Assembly: GCF_002355655.1 (NCBI RefSeq)
Contig: NZ_AP017569.1
Coordinates: forward strand, 1,364,001-1,428,000
From: Halorubrum trapanicum
GTDB lineage: Archaea; Halobacteriota; Halobacteria; Halobacteriales; Haloferacaceae
Reading direction: 5' to 3'
DNA: 64,000 bases
Part shown: positions 1 through 8,519 of the stretch, one piece after another
Layout: each line of letters starts with the position of its first letter
Numbering within the stretch: the first letter of the stretch is position 1
Position numbers and translations under genes: made by a program
The notes under the pieces: model-generated
The model's database searches: none
Told to the model about the DNA's origin: nothing
The model's input: only the letters and a program-made list of their open reading frames with translations

Positions 1-78
1 CCACGGTATACCCGTTACCGGACGGTCCCTCCGCGGATCAGATCGTCCGGTCGCCGAAAACGCGGCGCACGACGCCGT

Positions 79-537
79 TTACTCCCGTCGAAGCGTCACG
101 TCGGTCGCGGTCTCGTTCGCCAGGTTGTCGCTCACCGGACAGCGCGCCTCGACGGCGGCGGTGAACTCGGCTAACGTCTCGTCGTCCACGTCGCCGGCGA
201 AGTCCACGTCGACGGACGCCTCCACGCCCTGGTAGCCCGCCCGGGGCTCCTCGGCGCGGCCGAGGTGCTTGCGGGGGTCGAACCCGCCGGCGACCTCGAC
301 CGCGACGCCCTCGACGTCGAGGTCGAAGTCCGGCGCCACCGCGCGGACGGTCGCGTTGAGGCAGCCGGTCCAGGCGGCGAGCAGGTACTCGACGGGCATC
401 GCGCCCTCGTCGTCGCCGCCCATCGCCTCCGGGTCGTCCATCACCAGTTCGTGGTCGCGGGCCCGGGCGACGAACTTCGACTCGCCGTCGCTCTCGCCGC
501 TGACCTCCATCCGCTGCGTCGCGTTGGCGTCACTCAT
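79..537 (-). CDS. OsmC family peroxiredoxin-like protein
   Basis: A 152-aa protein of the OsmC/Ohr superfamily, whose members reduce organic hydroperoxides with a pair of cysteines. Both expected cysteines are visible: C59 in the AWTGCLNA segment and C133 in ARCPVSDNLA. Length matches the family. An upstream in-frame ATG at 564 would add nine residues, but a TATA-like TTTATG (minus strand, 567-562) overlaps that codon and sits about 25 nt before the ATG at 537. The later start therefore fits a leaderless haloarchaeal transcript. The gene stands alone, and its physiological substrate cannot be read from the sequence. Confidence 0.9.
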   Translation of the reverse strand: MSDANATQRMEVSGESDGESKFVARARDHELVMDDPEAMGGDDEGAMPVEYLLAAWTGCLNATVRAVAPDFDLDVEGVAVEVAGGFDPRKHLGRAEEPRAGYQGVEASVDVDFAGDVDDETLAEFTAAVEARCPVSDNLANETATDVTLRRE

Positions 538-780
538 CGACTGCGTTAGCGGACGAGGGCGCATAAACCGTCGAAGCCGGTCCGGTTCGTGCCGGTGACC
601 GTGACGCCGCCGCCTCGCGCAGAAGCAGCCTCGAAGCGCTGAGAACGTTGATTCCGCTTCGCTCGTCGTCTGACGCCACCACGACGCGTCACGGACACCG
701 GAGATTTTTGCGAGCGCGCCCCCGGAACGATCTCGGACCGCTCGACCGTCAGGGAGCCGCGGCCGCGAGCGCGCGGCCGA

Positions 781-1644
781 CTACTCCAACAACTCCACCA
801 GTTCGTTCACGTCCTCGACCACCGCGTCGGCGCCGTTCTCGGCGAACTTCTCGCGGCCCGCCTCGCCCGTCAGTCCGCCGGTGAGCACGCCGATACCGTA
901 GTAGACGCGCGTCTCGTCTGTCTCGTCGGCGTTACGCGCGGTCCGCACGTCGTCGAGGGTGTCGCCCGCGAACGCGACGCGCTCGGCGTCGAACCGCTCG
1001 GCGAGTTCGACGAGCGCCCGCGGGTGGGGCTTTCCCTCCTCCCAGTCGTCCATCGTGAACCGGCGGTCGTCGGGCACGTCGAGGCCGACGCGCTCCAAGG
1101 CGATGTCGGCCTCCGCGGCCGGGCGCCCGGTGAGGACGCCGACGTCGAACCGCTCGGTGAGGTCGGCGATCGTCTCGGGGTCGACGAGCGTCGGCTCGTC
1201 GTGGATGTACCCCTCCGCCTCGATCGGCGGCTCGCCGCCCTCCAGCTCGCGGTACAGCTCCGCGCCGAGGTACAGCGCCTGGAACGTCTCGCGGAGCGCG
1301 TCCCGGTCCCACTGGTCGCGGACGCGAGCCTGCGCGACCCGCGGGAGGTCGCCGACGACCTCCTTGGCGGCGTCGAGGCCGCCGCCGAGCTCGCGGACGC
1401 GGTCGGTGAACTCGTCGACGTCCATCCGGAGCCCCTCGCGGCGGGCCAACACGAACAGCGCGGCCGCGTCCGTCAGTTCCCAGTCGTTGTTGAACCCGCC
1501 GGCGTCCTTGAACGCCTGGACCGCGTCCCGGTCGATCGGCTTGCCGCAGACGCGGTCGACCGACTCGAGGATCGCCCGCCGGTAGGAGTCCGCCACGTCG
1601 ACCAACACCCCGTCGATGTCGAGGACGACTGCGTCGACCTGCAT
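781..1644 (-). CDS. HAD-superfamily hydrolase (TIGR01548-like phosphatase)
   Basis: A 287-aa haloacid dehalogenase-type hydrolase. Motif I is DIDGVLVD, with nucleophile D9 and acid/base D11 near the N-terminus. Motif II is the threonine in VLTGRP, motif III the lysine in GKPHP, and motif [11 protein letters not shown] long cap region (about residues 20-160) follows motif I. The arrangement resembles the TIGR01548 group of archaeal HAD phosphatases. Phosphomonoester hydrolysis in the cytoplasm is expected, but the substrate is unknown. The gene is monocistronic, with more than 200 bases of apparently empty sequence after its stop. Confidence 0.88.
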   Translation of the reverse strand: MQVDAVVLDIDGVLVDVADSYRRAILESVDRVCGKPIDRDAVQAFKDAGGFNNDWELTDAAALFVLARREGLRMDVDEFTDRVRELGGGLDAAKEVVGDLPRVAQARVRDQWDRDALRETFQALYLGAELYRELEGGEPPIEAEGYIHDEPTLVDPETIADLTERFDVGVLTGRPAAEADIALERVGLDVPDDRRFTMDDWEEGKPHPRALVELAERFDAERVAFAGDTLDDVRTARNADETDETRVYYGIGVLTGGLTGEAGREKFAENGADAVVEDVNELVELLE

Positions 1645-1710
1645 ACCGCTACCCCGGCTGGCGGCGGAATGAACGTTCGGGTTCGCGGCCGACGTCGCCG
1701 GTTCGTTCCG

Positions 1711-2214
1711 TCATCGCGCCACGTACACGACGGTCCCCGACTCCCCCGACCGCCGGCGGACGTCGACGACCGGCTCCTCGAAGCCGAGCGTGGTGAACAG
1801 ACAGGCGGCGTCGAGCCGCTCCGCCAGCGCCACGGTCGGGCGCTGGAGCTCGGCGGGGAGGTTCCGCGCGTACACGGCGTCGACGCCGGCGGCCGCCTTC
1901 GAGGCGTCCGCGCCGCCCTCGGCGTTCGCGTCGGGACCGAGCGCGTCCCGTGTCGATCGGTCGTCGTCAGCCGTCGCCAGCGCCGTCACGTCCGCGGCGA
2001 CGACGCGGAGCGACCCCGCGCTCGACGGCCGGGGCTCCGTCGACGCGTCTCGCGCCGCCTCGCTCACCTCGACGTCGATCGCGACGACCTCGCGACCGCG
2101 GTCGGCGAGCGCGCGAGCGACGTCCGGGCGCCGCCCGACGCCGACCTCGATCAGTCGCTCGTATCGGTCGAGCGCGGCGACCAGCGCCCGTTCCGACGGC
2201 GGTGGTTGGCCCAC
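1711..2214 (-). CDS. UPF0146 family protein
   Basis: A 167-aa protein. The N-terminal segment IEVGVGRRPDVARALADRG followed by VVAIDV resembles a nucleotide- or SAM-binding Rossmann start. The segment VYARNLPAELQRP plus the C-terminal FTTLGFEEPVV are typical of UPF0146, an uncharacterised archaeal family. An acidic, alanine-rich insertion (about residues 50-95) makes it longer than the usual ~135 aa. The frame stays open far upstream, but the first plausible start is the GTG at 2214, just before the conserved region. It is divergent from the archaemetzincin gene, with 39 nt between the starts. Function unknown. Confidence 0.75.
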   Translation of the reverse strand: MGQPPPSERALVAALDRYERLIEVGVGRRPDVARALADRGREVVAIDVEVSEAARDASTEPRPSSAGSLRVVAADVTALATADDDRSTRDALGPDANAEGGADASKAAAGVDAVYARNLPAELQRPTVALAERLDAACLFTTLGFEEPVVDVRRRSGESGTVVYVAR

Positions 2215-2253
2215 GGCGCGGCCTTTATGGCCGCGGCGGTCAAAAGCGGTTCC

Positions 2254-2775
2254 ATGCTCGTGGACATCGTCCCGGTCGGAGAGGTCACCCCCCGAGTGAA
2301 GCGGGAGGCCTCCGGTGCGCTGCGTTCCGTGTACGACTGCGACGTGACGGTCCACGACGATCAGGCGATCCCCGACTCCGCGTTCGACGCCGACCGCGAC
2401 CAGTACCGCGCCGAGGACCTCATCGAGACGGTCACGCGGGTCGGCGGCGGCGAGAAGAACATCGGAATTACGTCCGAGGACCTCTACTACCGCCGCCGGA
2501 ACTACGTGTTCGGCCTCGCGTACCTCAACGGCAGCGGCTCCGTCATCTCGACTCACCGACTCCGCACCTCCTCGGACGGCGGCGTCTCCACGAAGCCCGC
2601 GGTCGACGTCTTCGGCGACCGCGTCCGCAAGGAGGTCGTTCACGAGATCGGCCACACGCTCGGCTTGGAACACTGCGACAACAGCAAGTGCGTGATGTCG
2701 TTTTCCCCCACCGTCCGCGAGGTCGACGTGAAAGAGGAGAACCTCTGTGGCACCTGTTCTCGGATCGTTCGCTGA
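2254..2775 (+). CDS. amzA: archaemetzincin zinc metalloprotease
   Basis: A 173-aa archaemetzincin. The extended zinc motif HEIGHTLGLEHC starts at H130: H130, H134 and H140 are predicted zinc ligands and E131 the catalytic base. Family cysteines follow in CVMSFSP (C146) and in LCGTC (C165, C168), which would bind a second, structural zinc. Length matches the short archaeal members. ATG 2254 is preceded by a TATA-like CTTTATGG about 30 nt upstream, so the transcript is probably leaderless. The frame is open far upstream only because of the GC-rich codon structure. Physiological substrates are unknown. Confidence 0.93.
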   Translation: MLVDIVPVGEVTPRVKREASGALRSVYDCDVTVHDDQAIPDSAFDADRDQYRAEDLIETVTRVGGGEKNIGITSEDLYYRRRNYVFGLAYLNGSGSVISTHRLRTSSDGGVSTKPAVDVFGDRVRKEVVHEIGHTLGLEHCDNSKCVMSFSPTVREVDVKEENLCGTCSRIVR

Positions 2776-2849
2776 CGCGCCGCTCGCTCGGGTCGCGTTC
2801 GCTCCTCCTCGCCGGTAGACGTAAAGTCCGCCCCGCGTAAGGGACACGT

Positions 2850-3149
2850 ATGGCCGCAAAGCCGGAATACCGCGACCGGCCGGACGTCGAGGTCGCGCTG
2901 CTCGACGCGCTCGTCGACCGCGGCGACGAGGGGATGACCGTCCTCGAGCTTCGCGCGGCCGTCGACGCCGACATCGACGCCGTCGAGGAGGCCCTCTCGG
3001 CGCTGAAGGACGACTCGCTCATCACCGTGGAGTCCGAGGAACGCGTCCGGGTGTACGCCCACGAGCGGGTCGTCCCGGACCCGGACGCCCCGGACGACGA
3101 CCCCTCGGAGAGCCTCGTTGACGCGATCCGCGACCGCCTCGGACTGTAG
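2850..3149 (+). CDS. DUF6432-type winged-helix protein
   Basis: A 99-aa acidic protein. Its first ~75 residues form a helix-turn-helix pattern (ALLDALVDRGDEGMTVLELR, then DIDAVEEALSALKDDSLI) and a short wing (VESEERVRVYAHERV). It matches a small haloarchaeal family (DUF6432-like) and probably binds DNA, but no target is evident. It lies 74 nt after the archaemetzincin and 47 nt before the GcvT-like gene, all on the plus strand, so partial co-transcription is possible. Start ATG 2850 is clear. Confidence 0.75.
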   Translation: MAAKPEYRDRPDVEVALLDALVDRGDEGMTVLELRAAVDADIDAVEEALSALKDDSLITVESEERVRVYAHERVVPDPDAPDDDPSESLVDAIRDRLGL

Positions 3150-3196
3150 CCGCCGGAGACGGCGGCCTTTTGGCCCTCGATCGCGTCTCTCCGACC

Positions 3197-4353
3197 ATGA
3201 CGCTCGTCTCCGGCACCCACGACGCGCACGGCGCCGCGTACCGCGACCGCGGCGGCCGCGAGGTCGTCGACCACTACGGGAAGCCCGTCCGCGTCGGCAA
3301 GGCGATCCGCAACATCGCCGGCGTGATCGAGATGGGGTACGGCGTCCTCGCCGTCAGGGGCGCCGACCGCGTCGAGTTCGTCGACAACGCCGTCTCCAAC
3401 CGCGTCCCGACCGAGGACGGGGAGGGGACGTACGCCCTCCTGCTCGACCCGCAGGGCGGGATCGAGGCGGACATGTACGTGTACAACGCCGACGAGCGAC
3501 TGCTCGTCTTCCTCCCCCGGAGCGCGCCGAGTCGGTCGCCGCCGACTGGGCGGAGAACGTGTTCATTCAAGACGTCGAGATCGACGACGTCTCCGACGAG
3601 TTCGGCGTGTTCGGCGTCCACGGCCCCAAGTCGACCGAGAAGGTCGCCTCCGTCCTCGGCGGGCCGGGCGCCCCCGAGGAGCCGCTCTCGTTCGTCCGCG
3701 GGTCGATGGTCGACGCCGGTGTCACCGTGATCGCGACGGACGCGCCGCTCGGCGAGGAGGGGTACGAAATCGTCTGCGCCGCCGCCGACGCGGGAGACGT
3801 GTTCGACACCCTGATCAACCGCGGACTCAACGCCGCCCCGTTCGGCTACCGCACGTGGGACGCTCTCGCGACCGAGGCCGGGACGCCCCTCTTCGAGCAC
3901 GAGCTGGCGGGGACTGTCCCCAACGTCCTCGGCCTCCGGAACGCGCTCGACTTCGAGAAGGGGTGTTACGTCGGGCAGGAGGTCGTCTCGCGCGTGGAGA
4001 ACCAGGGGCGACCGAGCCGCCGGCTCGTCGGCCTCGAACTCGACGGCGTCGCCGAGGCGGTCGCCGACCTCGACGCGAACGCGGACCCGCGGGGGATCGA
4101 CGACGCGCTCCCCGCGCCCGGCGCAGCCGTCTTCGACGGCGACGAGGCGATCGGCGAGGTCACCCGGGCCGCGGTCGGCCCCGCGACCGACGTCCCGATT
4201 GCCCTCGCGCTCGTCGGGTTCGACGCCGACCGCGACGGGGTCACCGTCCGCGTCGACGGCGACGAGGTCCCGGTGACCGCCGTCGACCTCCCGTTCGTCG
4301 ACGGGAGCGCGGGGTCCGCCCGACTGCCGACGTACCCTGAGCTGCGCGCCTGA
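3197..4353 (+). pseudogene. GcvT/YgfZ-type folate-binding aminomethyltransferase-like protein, frameshifted
   Basis: A GcvT/YgfZ superfamily gene split between two reading frames. The first part (3197 to about 3520) begins MTLVSGTHDAHGAAYRDRGG and ends at VFLP. The second part continues in the next frame from PERAESVAADW to the stop at 4353. It includes the family signature EKGCYVGQEVVSRVENQG, the usual tetrahydrofolate-interacting motif. Adding one C to the five-C run at 3514-3518 restores a continuous ~385-aa protein of normal length. So either one base has been lost or the assembly undercounts the homopolymer. The intact form would belong to the YgfZ-like group linked to Fe-S protein maintenance rather than the glycine cleavage complex: no gcvH or gcvP is nearby. 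Confidence 0.82.
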
Positions 4354-4389
4354 GACGGACGAGAGCGGCCGCGAGGCCGTCGAATCCAC

Positions 4390-5565
4390 TCACACGACGA
4401 AGTCGACCGCCGAGTAGAGGACGAACCCGAGCGAGAACGCGCCGGCGAGCGAGCCGACCCACGCGAGCACCGTGTACCCCATCTTCCTCCGGCTCACGCC
4501 CGCGTCGCCGGCGGCGTAGCCCGCGCCGACGATCGCGGAGACGATGATCTCGTTGAACGACACGGGGATCCCGAAGGCGACGGCGGTCTGCGCGATCGCG
4601 AACGAGGGGATGAGCGCCGAGATCGACCGCCGCGGCCCCATCGAGGCGTAGTCCTGCGCGAGCGCCTTGATCATCCGTGGCGCGCCCGTCCACGACCCGG
4701 CCAGCAGCCCAGCGCCCCCGCCGACGAGCAGCGCCCACAGCGGGACCCCGACCTCGCTGAAGATCGGGACGAGCGGGCCGATCGCGAGGCCGACCTGCGA
4801 GCCCCCCGCCGAGAACGCGACGAGGCCCCCCATCGCGAGCAGGAACCGCCGCTGGGCGCCCTCGCGGTCGCGGCCGAGGTCGGCGTACACGGCGACCGCG
4901 ACCAAGGCGGCGATCGCGAGGCTCACCGCGGGCGCCCCCGCGCCGCCGATCCCGAGCCCCGACCCGAGGACGCTCGCGACCGAGGCCTGCTCGCCGGCGG
5001 GACCGAGCAGCGCGAACCCGACGTTCGCGAGGATCGCGCCGACGAGTCCGGCGAGGACGGCCGTGAGCGGCCGTTCGGGCAGCGACTCGCCGGTGAGCAT
5101 CCGGGCGACGCCGTAGGCGACGCCGCCGCCGACGAACGGGGTGAGCACCCACAGCGTCGCGATCTCGGCGTACTTCGGCCACGCCGGGTCGCCGCCCAGC
5201 GCGAGGCCGACGCCGACGACCGCCCCGGTCACGGTGAACGCCGTCGCGATCGGGTACCCCGCGAACACGCCGATCGCGACTAGCGCGGCGGCCGTGACGA
5301 GCGCGACGATGGCCGCCGCCGCCGTGAGCGTCACGCCGCCGATCAGTTCGGTGCCGACCGCCTCCGTCACGTTCGCGCCCTGGAGTATCGCGCCGAGCAG
5401 CCCGAGGACGCCGACGATCAGGCCGGCGCGCATCACGGAGATGGCGTTCGCGCCGACCGCGGGGGCGAACGGGGTCGAGCCGGAGGAGCCGGCGCCGATC
5501 GACCACGCCATGAAGAGGCTGGCCGCGGCGGCGACGAACAGGGTCGCAACGGTGACGACGACCAT
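4390..5565 (-). CDS. inorganic phosphate transporter, PiT family
   Basis: A 391-aa polytopic membrane protein with about ten hydrophobic segments. It contains the two PiT signature-like half repeats: SIGAGSSGSTPFAPAVGANA near the N-terminus and GVPVSFNEIIVSAIVGAGYA near the C-terminus. Members are proton- or sodium-coupled phosphate permeases. Its ATG (5565-5563) overlaps the stop codon of the upstream 42-aa membrane protein by one base (TGATG), which indicates translational coupling. The larger open frame upstream of 5565 is not coding. No PhoU-like gene is adjacent. Confidence 0.92.
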   Translation of the reverse strand: MVVVTVATLFVAAAASLFMAWSIGAGSSGSTPFAPAVGANAISVMRAGLIVGVLGLLGAILQGANVTEAVGTELIGGVTLTAAAAIVALVTAAALVAIGVFAGYPIATAFTVTGAVVGVGLALGGDPAWPKYAEIATLWVLTPFVGGGVAYGVARMLTGESLPERPLTAVLAGLVGAILANVGFALLGPAGEQASVASVLGSGLGIGGAGAPAVSLAIAALVAVAVYADLGRDREGAQRRFLLAMGGLVAFSAGGSQVGLAIGPLVPIFSEVGVPLWALLVGGGAGLLAGSWTGAPRMIKALAQDYASMGPRRSISALIPSFAIAQTAVAFGIPVSFNEIIVSAIVGAGYAAGDAGVSRRKMGYTVLAWVGSLAGAFSLGFVLYSAVDFVV

Positions 5566-5693
5566 CAGTTCCGCCCGTCGTTGTACCCCTCGTTCAGCCC
5601 GGTCACCGTGCGCCGGACGAGGAGGAACCCGAAGAAGAACAGCCCGAGAAGACCCACCAATAAGAGCACGAACAGCGGTTGGACCGGGAGCAT
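5565..5693 (-). CDS. 42-aa single-span membrane protein coupled to the phosphate transporter
   Basis: A short gene directly upstream of the PiT permease. The ATG at 5693 encodes 42 residues beginning MLPVQPLFVLLLVGLLGLFF. A single hydrophobic helix (about residues 5-26) is followed by a basic/polar tail, RRTVTGLNEGYNDGRN. Its TGA shares a base with the permease ATG. A TATA-like GTTATAACC (5724-5716, minus strand) lies about 25 nt before the ATG, so it is probably the first gene of a leaderless two-gene operon. I do not recognise a named family. A small accessory or regulatory subunit of the permease is a reasonable inference. Confidence 0.72.
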   Translation of the reverse strand: MLPVQPLFVLLLVGLLGLFFFGFLLVRRTVTGLNEGYNDGRN

Positions 5694-5715
5694 ACGCTCG
5701 AATCCGTCGGCACGC

Positions 5716-5724
5716 GGTTATAAC
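5716..5724 (-). promoter_or_regulatory. TATA box of the phosphate transporter operon
   Basis: GTTATAACC on the minus strand, with its centre about 27 nt upstream of the ATG at 5693. This is the usual spacing for a haloarchaeal leaderless transcript. Confidence 0.55.
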
Positions 5725-6079
5725 TTTCGAGCTAGCCGGTCGCGCCCCTCCGAGCCGCGGCCGCCCGCGGGCGCTCGGAGCGATGACTAAAACGCGTCTT
5801 TGTCCCTCGGCCACGTATATGTCGGTACCCGCACTACGTGTAGTCGCGACCCCCGCTTCGGCCCTCACACGCTCGAACACCCCGGTCGACCCGCCGGCCG
5901 GTCGGACTCGCGGCCGCTCCCTCCCCTGCCCGGAACCCCTCCCCGGCCGCTCCGCCCGACCGCCGGCGTCCGCGCCCACACCCGCGTCGATTCGGGTCCG
6001 CCACCGTGCACACGATCGTCGACCGGTCCGGCCGCACGCGGGGCGTCGCGATCGGTCCCCGCCGCGTTCGACCCTCCCG
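5725..6079. other. intergenic stretch, no gene seen
   Basis: About 350 bases between the phosphate operon promoter and the stop of the phosphodiesterase gene. Open frames crossing it lack haloarchaeal-type acidic composition and family motifs. Two small items are visible: a TATA-like CGTATATGTC near 5813-5822 and a short inverted repeat ACTACGTGTAGT at 5833-5844 that could be an operator. Nothing else is supported. Confidence 0.5.
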
Positions 6080-6607
6080 CTACTCCTCGCCCCCTCCCGC
6101 GATCCGGAACGTCTCGAAGACCTCGCCGTCCGGCGTCACCAGCCTCCCGTCAAGTCCGCTCCCGTCTTCCGACGCGATCAGCTCCGCGTGCGCCGGCCGG
6201 TTGCCGCGCGGCTGCGCGTGGCTGCCCGGGTTCAGTATCGGAAGCCCGCCCGAGTCGTCGAACCGCGGGCGGTGGCTGTGGCCGCAGATCACGGCGTCCG
6301 CGTCGCGGCCGCGACCGAGCATGACGAGCCCGGTGTCGCCGCTGCGGTGGCGGTGCGTGACCGCGAACCGGACGCCCGCGTACTCGACGGTCCGCACCTC
6401 GGGGACCCGGTCGCGGATCGCCGCGTCGTCGTTGTTGCCGTAGACGGCCCGGAGGCTCGCGGCGGCCGACCCAAACGCGTCCAGGACCGGCTCGCGGTAG
6501 AAGTCGCCGGCGTGGATCACCAGCTCCGCCTCGCGGACCGCCTCCGCGGTCCGTCCCTGGAGCTTCGACTCCTCGCGTGCGTGCGTGTCGGAGACGACGA
6601 CGAGCAT
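6080..6607 (-). CDS. YfcE/MJ0936-type metallophosphodiesterase
   Basis: A 175-aa calcineurin-like phosphoesterase. The metal-binding motifs appear in order: VSDTHAREE (D7, H9), HAGDF, YGNNDD, VTHRHR and GHSHRPR. Length and motif spacing match the short YfcE/MJ0936 group, which hydrolyses phosphodiesters in vitro with Mn or Ni. A TATA-like TTTTTAAA (minus strand, near 6638-6631) lies about 27 nt before the ATG. The gene is monocistronic, and its physiological substrate is unknown. Confidence 0.92.
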   Translation of the reverse strand: MLVVVSDTHAREESKLQGRTAEAVREAELVIHAGDFYREPVLDAFGSAAASLRAVYGNNDDAAIRDRVPEVRTVEYAGVRFAVTHRHRSGDTGLVMLGRGRDADAVICGHSHRPRFDDSGGLPILNPGSHAQPRGNRPAHAELIASEDGSGLDGRLVTPDGEVFETFRIAGGGEE

Positions 6608-6660
6608 ACCGACCGTCGGCGCCGCCGTGGTTTAAAAAGCGCGCCTGCCGGGATGGCGTC

Positions 6661-7095
6661 GCCGGCGGCTCTGCCGCCGGCTGCTAGAGGCGCTACGCGC
6701 CTCCCTGCGTGCCGATGAGCGCCCGAAGGGCGCGAATCGCACGCGCGAGGGAGTCGGCCGACCGTAGGGAGGCCGACGAGGCTGGGGAGGGTGAGGTGCG
6801 GTGCCGTGCGGGGCGGGACTCAAAGGGGCAGTCGCCGGCGGCTTCGCCGCCGGCTGCCCGTGGCGCGTAGCGCCACGCTGCCGCGAGGACGGCGCAGACG
6901 ACGTGAGCACCGCAGCGAGTGAGCGGAGCGAACGAGCGAGGAGCGCAACGAGTGTGCGCCGTCCTCGCGGCTGGGGCTTTGGAGCTGTTCATAATCGATT
7001 CATCAGCAGCCATTTATAAGCGAGCGGCTGGGGCTTTGGCGGTATCGTCCGTCGGTCCGCAATCAGCTATTTATAAATGACAACTGGCAACATCG
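6661..7095 (+). repeat. intergenic structured element, copy A
   Basis: One of four related non-coding elements. From left to right: tight hairpins with three-base loops (6661-6681, 6687-6703, 6719-6733); stem 1, GTCGGCC/GGCCGAC (6753-6759 with 6771-6777); a conserved core from GAGGCTGGGGAGG (6778) to GGGACTCAAAGGGGCAG (6815-6831); two more hairpins (6834-6854, 6860-6876); and stem 2, a perfect 17-bp inverted repeat (6880-6896 with 6955-6971). It ends with tandem units beginning GCTGGGGCTTTGG, each followed by a TTTATAA box. The reading frames across it are low-complexity shadows. It could be a structured RNA or a MITE-like element. Confidence 0.7.
6969..7082 (+). repeat. 57-bp tandem repeats with TATA boxes (copy A tail)
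   Basis: Two units start at 6969 and 7026, exactly 57 bases apart; a degenerate third would start near 7083. Each unit begins GGCTGGGGCTTTGG and ends with ATTTATAA. Confidence 0.7.
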
Positions 7096-7118
7096 CCTTT
7101 ATTGAAACCCGATCAGTC

Positions 7119-7535
7119 CTAAATCGCATCGTAAAGCGCCGCCCGCCGCCTGTCTAAGTCGAACGCGGCCTCGGGCGCGTCGAGCCGGTCGAAGAAGGCG
7201 AACGCGTCGGCGCCCGCTCCCTCGGCGTGGCCGATCAGCGCCTCGATCGACGCCCGATTCAGCGCGAACGACTCCAGCTTCCCGCAGCAGAGCGCCAGCG
7301 CGACGCCCGCCTCGCCGGACGGGAACGCGGGGTCGACCGCCGACAGGTCGGGATCGTCGGGCACTCCGTCCGCGACCCCCGCCTCGTCGGCCGCGCCCTC
7401 GAAGCCCGCCTCGTCCGCGGCGACGACTCGCAGACAGCGCGTACAGATCGCGGCCGCGTCGGCCGGGGCGTACTCGCGGAGCGCGGACGGCACGGCGAAC
7501 GCGACGACGTCGGCGTCGCAGTGTGGACAGGACAC
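7119..7535 (-). CDS. DUF6276 family zinc-ribbon protein
   Basis: A 138-aa acidic protein. An N-terminal CPHC pair (C3, C6) and a CTRC pair (C32, C35) form a probable zinc ribbon. A C-terminal helical part with LALCCGKLESFALNR and FFDRLDAPEAAFDLDRRR is characteristic of the haloarchaeal DUF6276 family. No catalytic function is known. It lies between repeat element A and the end of the ATP synthase operon, on the same strand as that operon, but 123 nt after atpD, so co-transcription is uncertain. Confidence 0.82.
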   Translation of the reverse strand: MSCPHCDADVVAFAVPSALREYAPADAAAICTRCLRVVAADEAGFEGAADEAGVADGVPDDPDLSAVDPAFPSGEAGVALALCCGKLESFALNRASIEALIGHAEGAGADAFAFFDRLDAPEAAFDLDRRRAALYDAI

Positions 7536-7658
7536 GCTCGTCGCTACGAGCGGGTCCGAGTAAAAGTCGACGGCAGAGAGAGAGAAGCGGCGACCGACGC
7601 GGGAGCGGTGATGGCGGTTCGGGAGCCGACGCGCGACGGGCTATCGGTCGGGGAGCCG

Positions 7659-8357
7659 TCAGTCGGCGGGCTCGGGCTCTTCGGTCTCCGCGGCCGCGAC
7701 CGCGGCGTCCTCTTCGGCCTCTTCCTTCTCCTCTTCCTCCTTTTTCGCCTTGATCTTCTTCATGCGGAAGATCTCCTCGCGCTCCTGCTCTTCGAGCTTC
7801 TGCTCGATGTACTCCTGGTTCTCGTAGAGGGTCGGGAGCAGGGTGAACTCCAGGGCGTTCACGCGGCGCTTCGTGGTCTCGATCTCCGTGAGCATTTTCT
7901 TCATCGCCGTTTCGACCTCGGCCGCGAGGATGATCTTCTCTAACAGCTCCTCGTAGGCATCGGCCGCCTCGTCGATGCGCGCCGAGGAGCCGAGCAGGCC
8001 GTAGCCGCGCTCGTCGAGGCTCTTTTTCACCTTCGAGGACTCGATCTGCGGGACCACGACGCCCATGATGTTCTTCGACTGGGTCGTGATCTCGGGGTGC
8101 TCTTTCAGCGCCGCGGCCGCGCCGCGGACGGCCACGTCGCCCTCCATCGCGCGGGCCATGTCGATCTTGCGCTGGGCCGTCTCGTAGTTCTCGGAGACCT
8201 CGGACCGGACGTCCTGCGCCTGGTCGAGGATGTCCATGAACTCCATGATGAGCCCGTCGCGCTTCTGTTCGAGCGTGTCGTGGCCGCGCTCGGAGAGCTC
8301 GATGCGGTCCTCGATCGCCATCAGGTTCTTCCGCGTCGGTTTGACGTCCTTGGCCAT
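7659..8357 (-). CDS. atpD: A-type ATP synthase subunit D
   Basis: A 232-aa central-stalk subunit. The N-terminus [20 protein letters not shown] and the C-terminal coiled coil ([28 protein letters not shown]) are typical; a Glu/Ala-rich acidic tail is added at the end. Together with F it forms the rotor axle inside the A3B3 head. It is the last gene of the ATP synthase cluster, separated from atpB by 162 bases, a larger gap than elsewhere in the operon, so it could also have its own promoter. Confidence 0.96.
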   Translation of the reverse strand: MAKDVKPTRKNLMAIEDRIELSERGHDTLEQKRDGLIMEFMDILDQAQDVRSEVSENYETAQRKIDMARAMEGDVAVRGAAAALKEHPEITTQSKNIMGVVVPQIESSKVKKSLDERGYGLLGSSARIDEAADAYEELLEKIILAAEVETAMKKMLTEIETTKRRVNALEFTLLPTLYENQEYIEQKLEEQEREEIFRMKKIKAKKEEEEKEEAEEDAAVAAAETEEPEPAD

Positions 8358-8519
8358 CTTGGGGGAAGGTTCCGCTCCGAGGCGGATAATTCTTTTCAGA
8401 CGCGTCGGTTCGGCGGGCCGGCGAGGGGGGATCGATCCGGCCTCGTCGACGGGCGATTTCCGGCGACGCCGTCGCTACCGAGCGAGCGTGCGACGGGCGT
8501 CAAAAAGTGAGCCGAGACG

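Noticed and set aside
3118-4353. Long frame starting at 3118 as the real start of the GcvT-like gene
   Set aside because: Its first 130 residues are Arg/Pro shadow sequence; the true N-terminus MTLVSGTHDAHG lies in the other frame, which is why a frameshift is called.
5800-6324. Plus-strand protein in the gap upstream of the phosphodiesterase
   Set aside because: Pro/Arg-rich shadow overlapping a clear minus-strand gene, with no start-site context or motif.
6632-7019. Small proteins over element A such as the frame ending WGFGAVHNRFISSHL
   Set aside because: The frames change between copies, composition is low complexity, and conservation is at the DNA/stem level, not the protein level.
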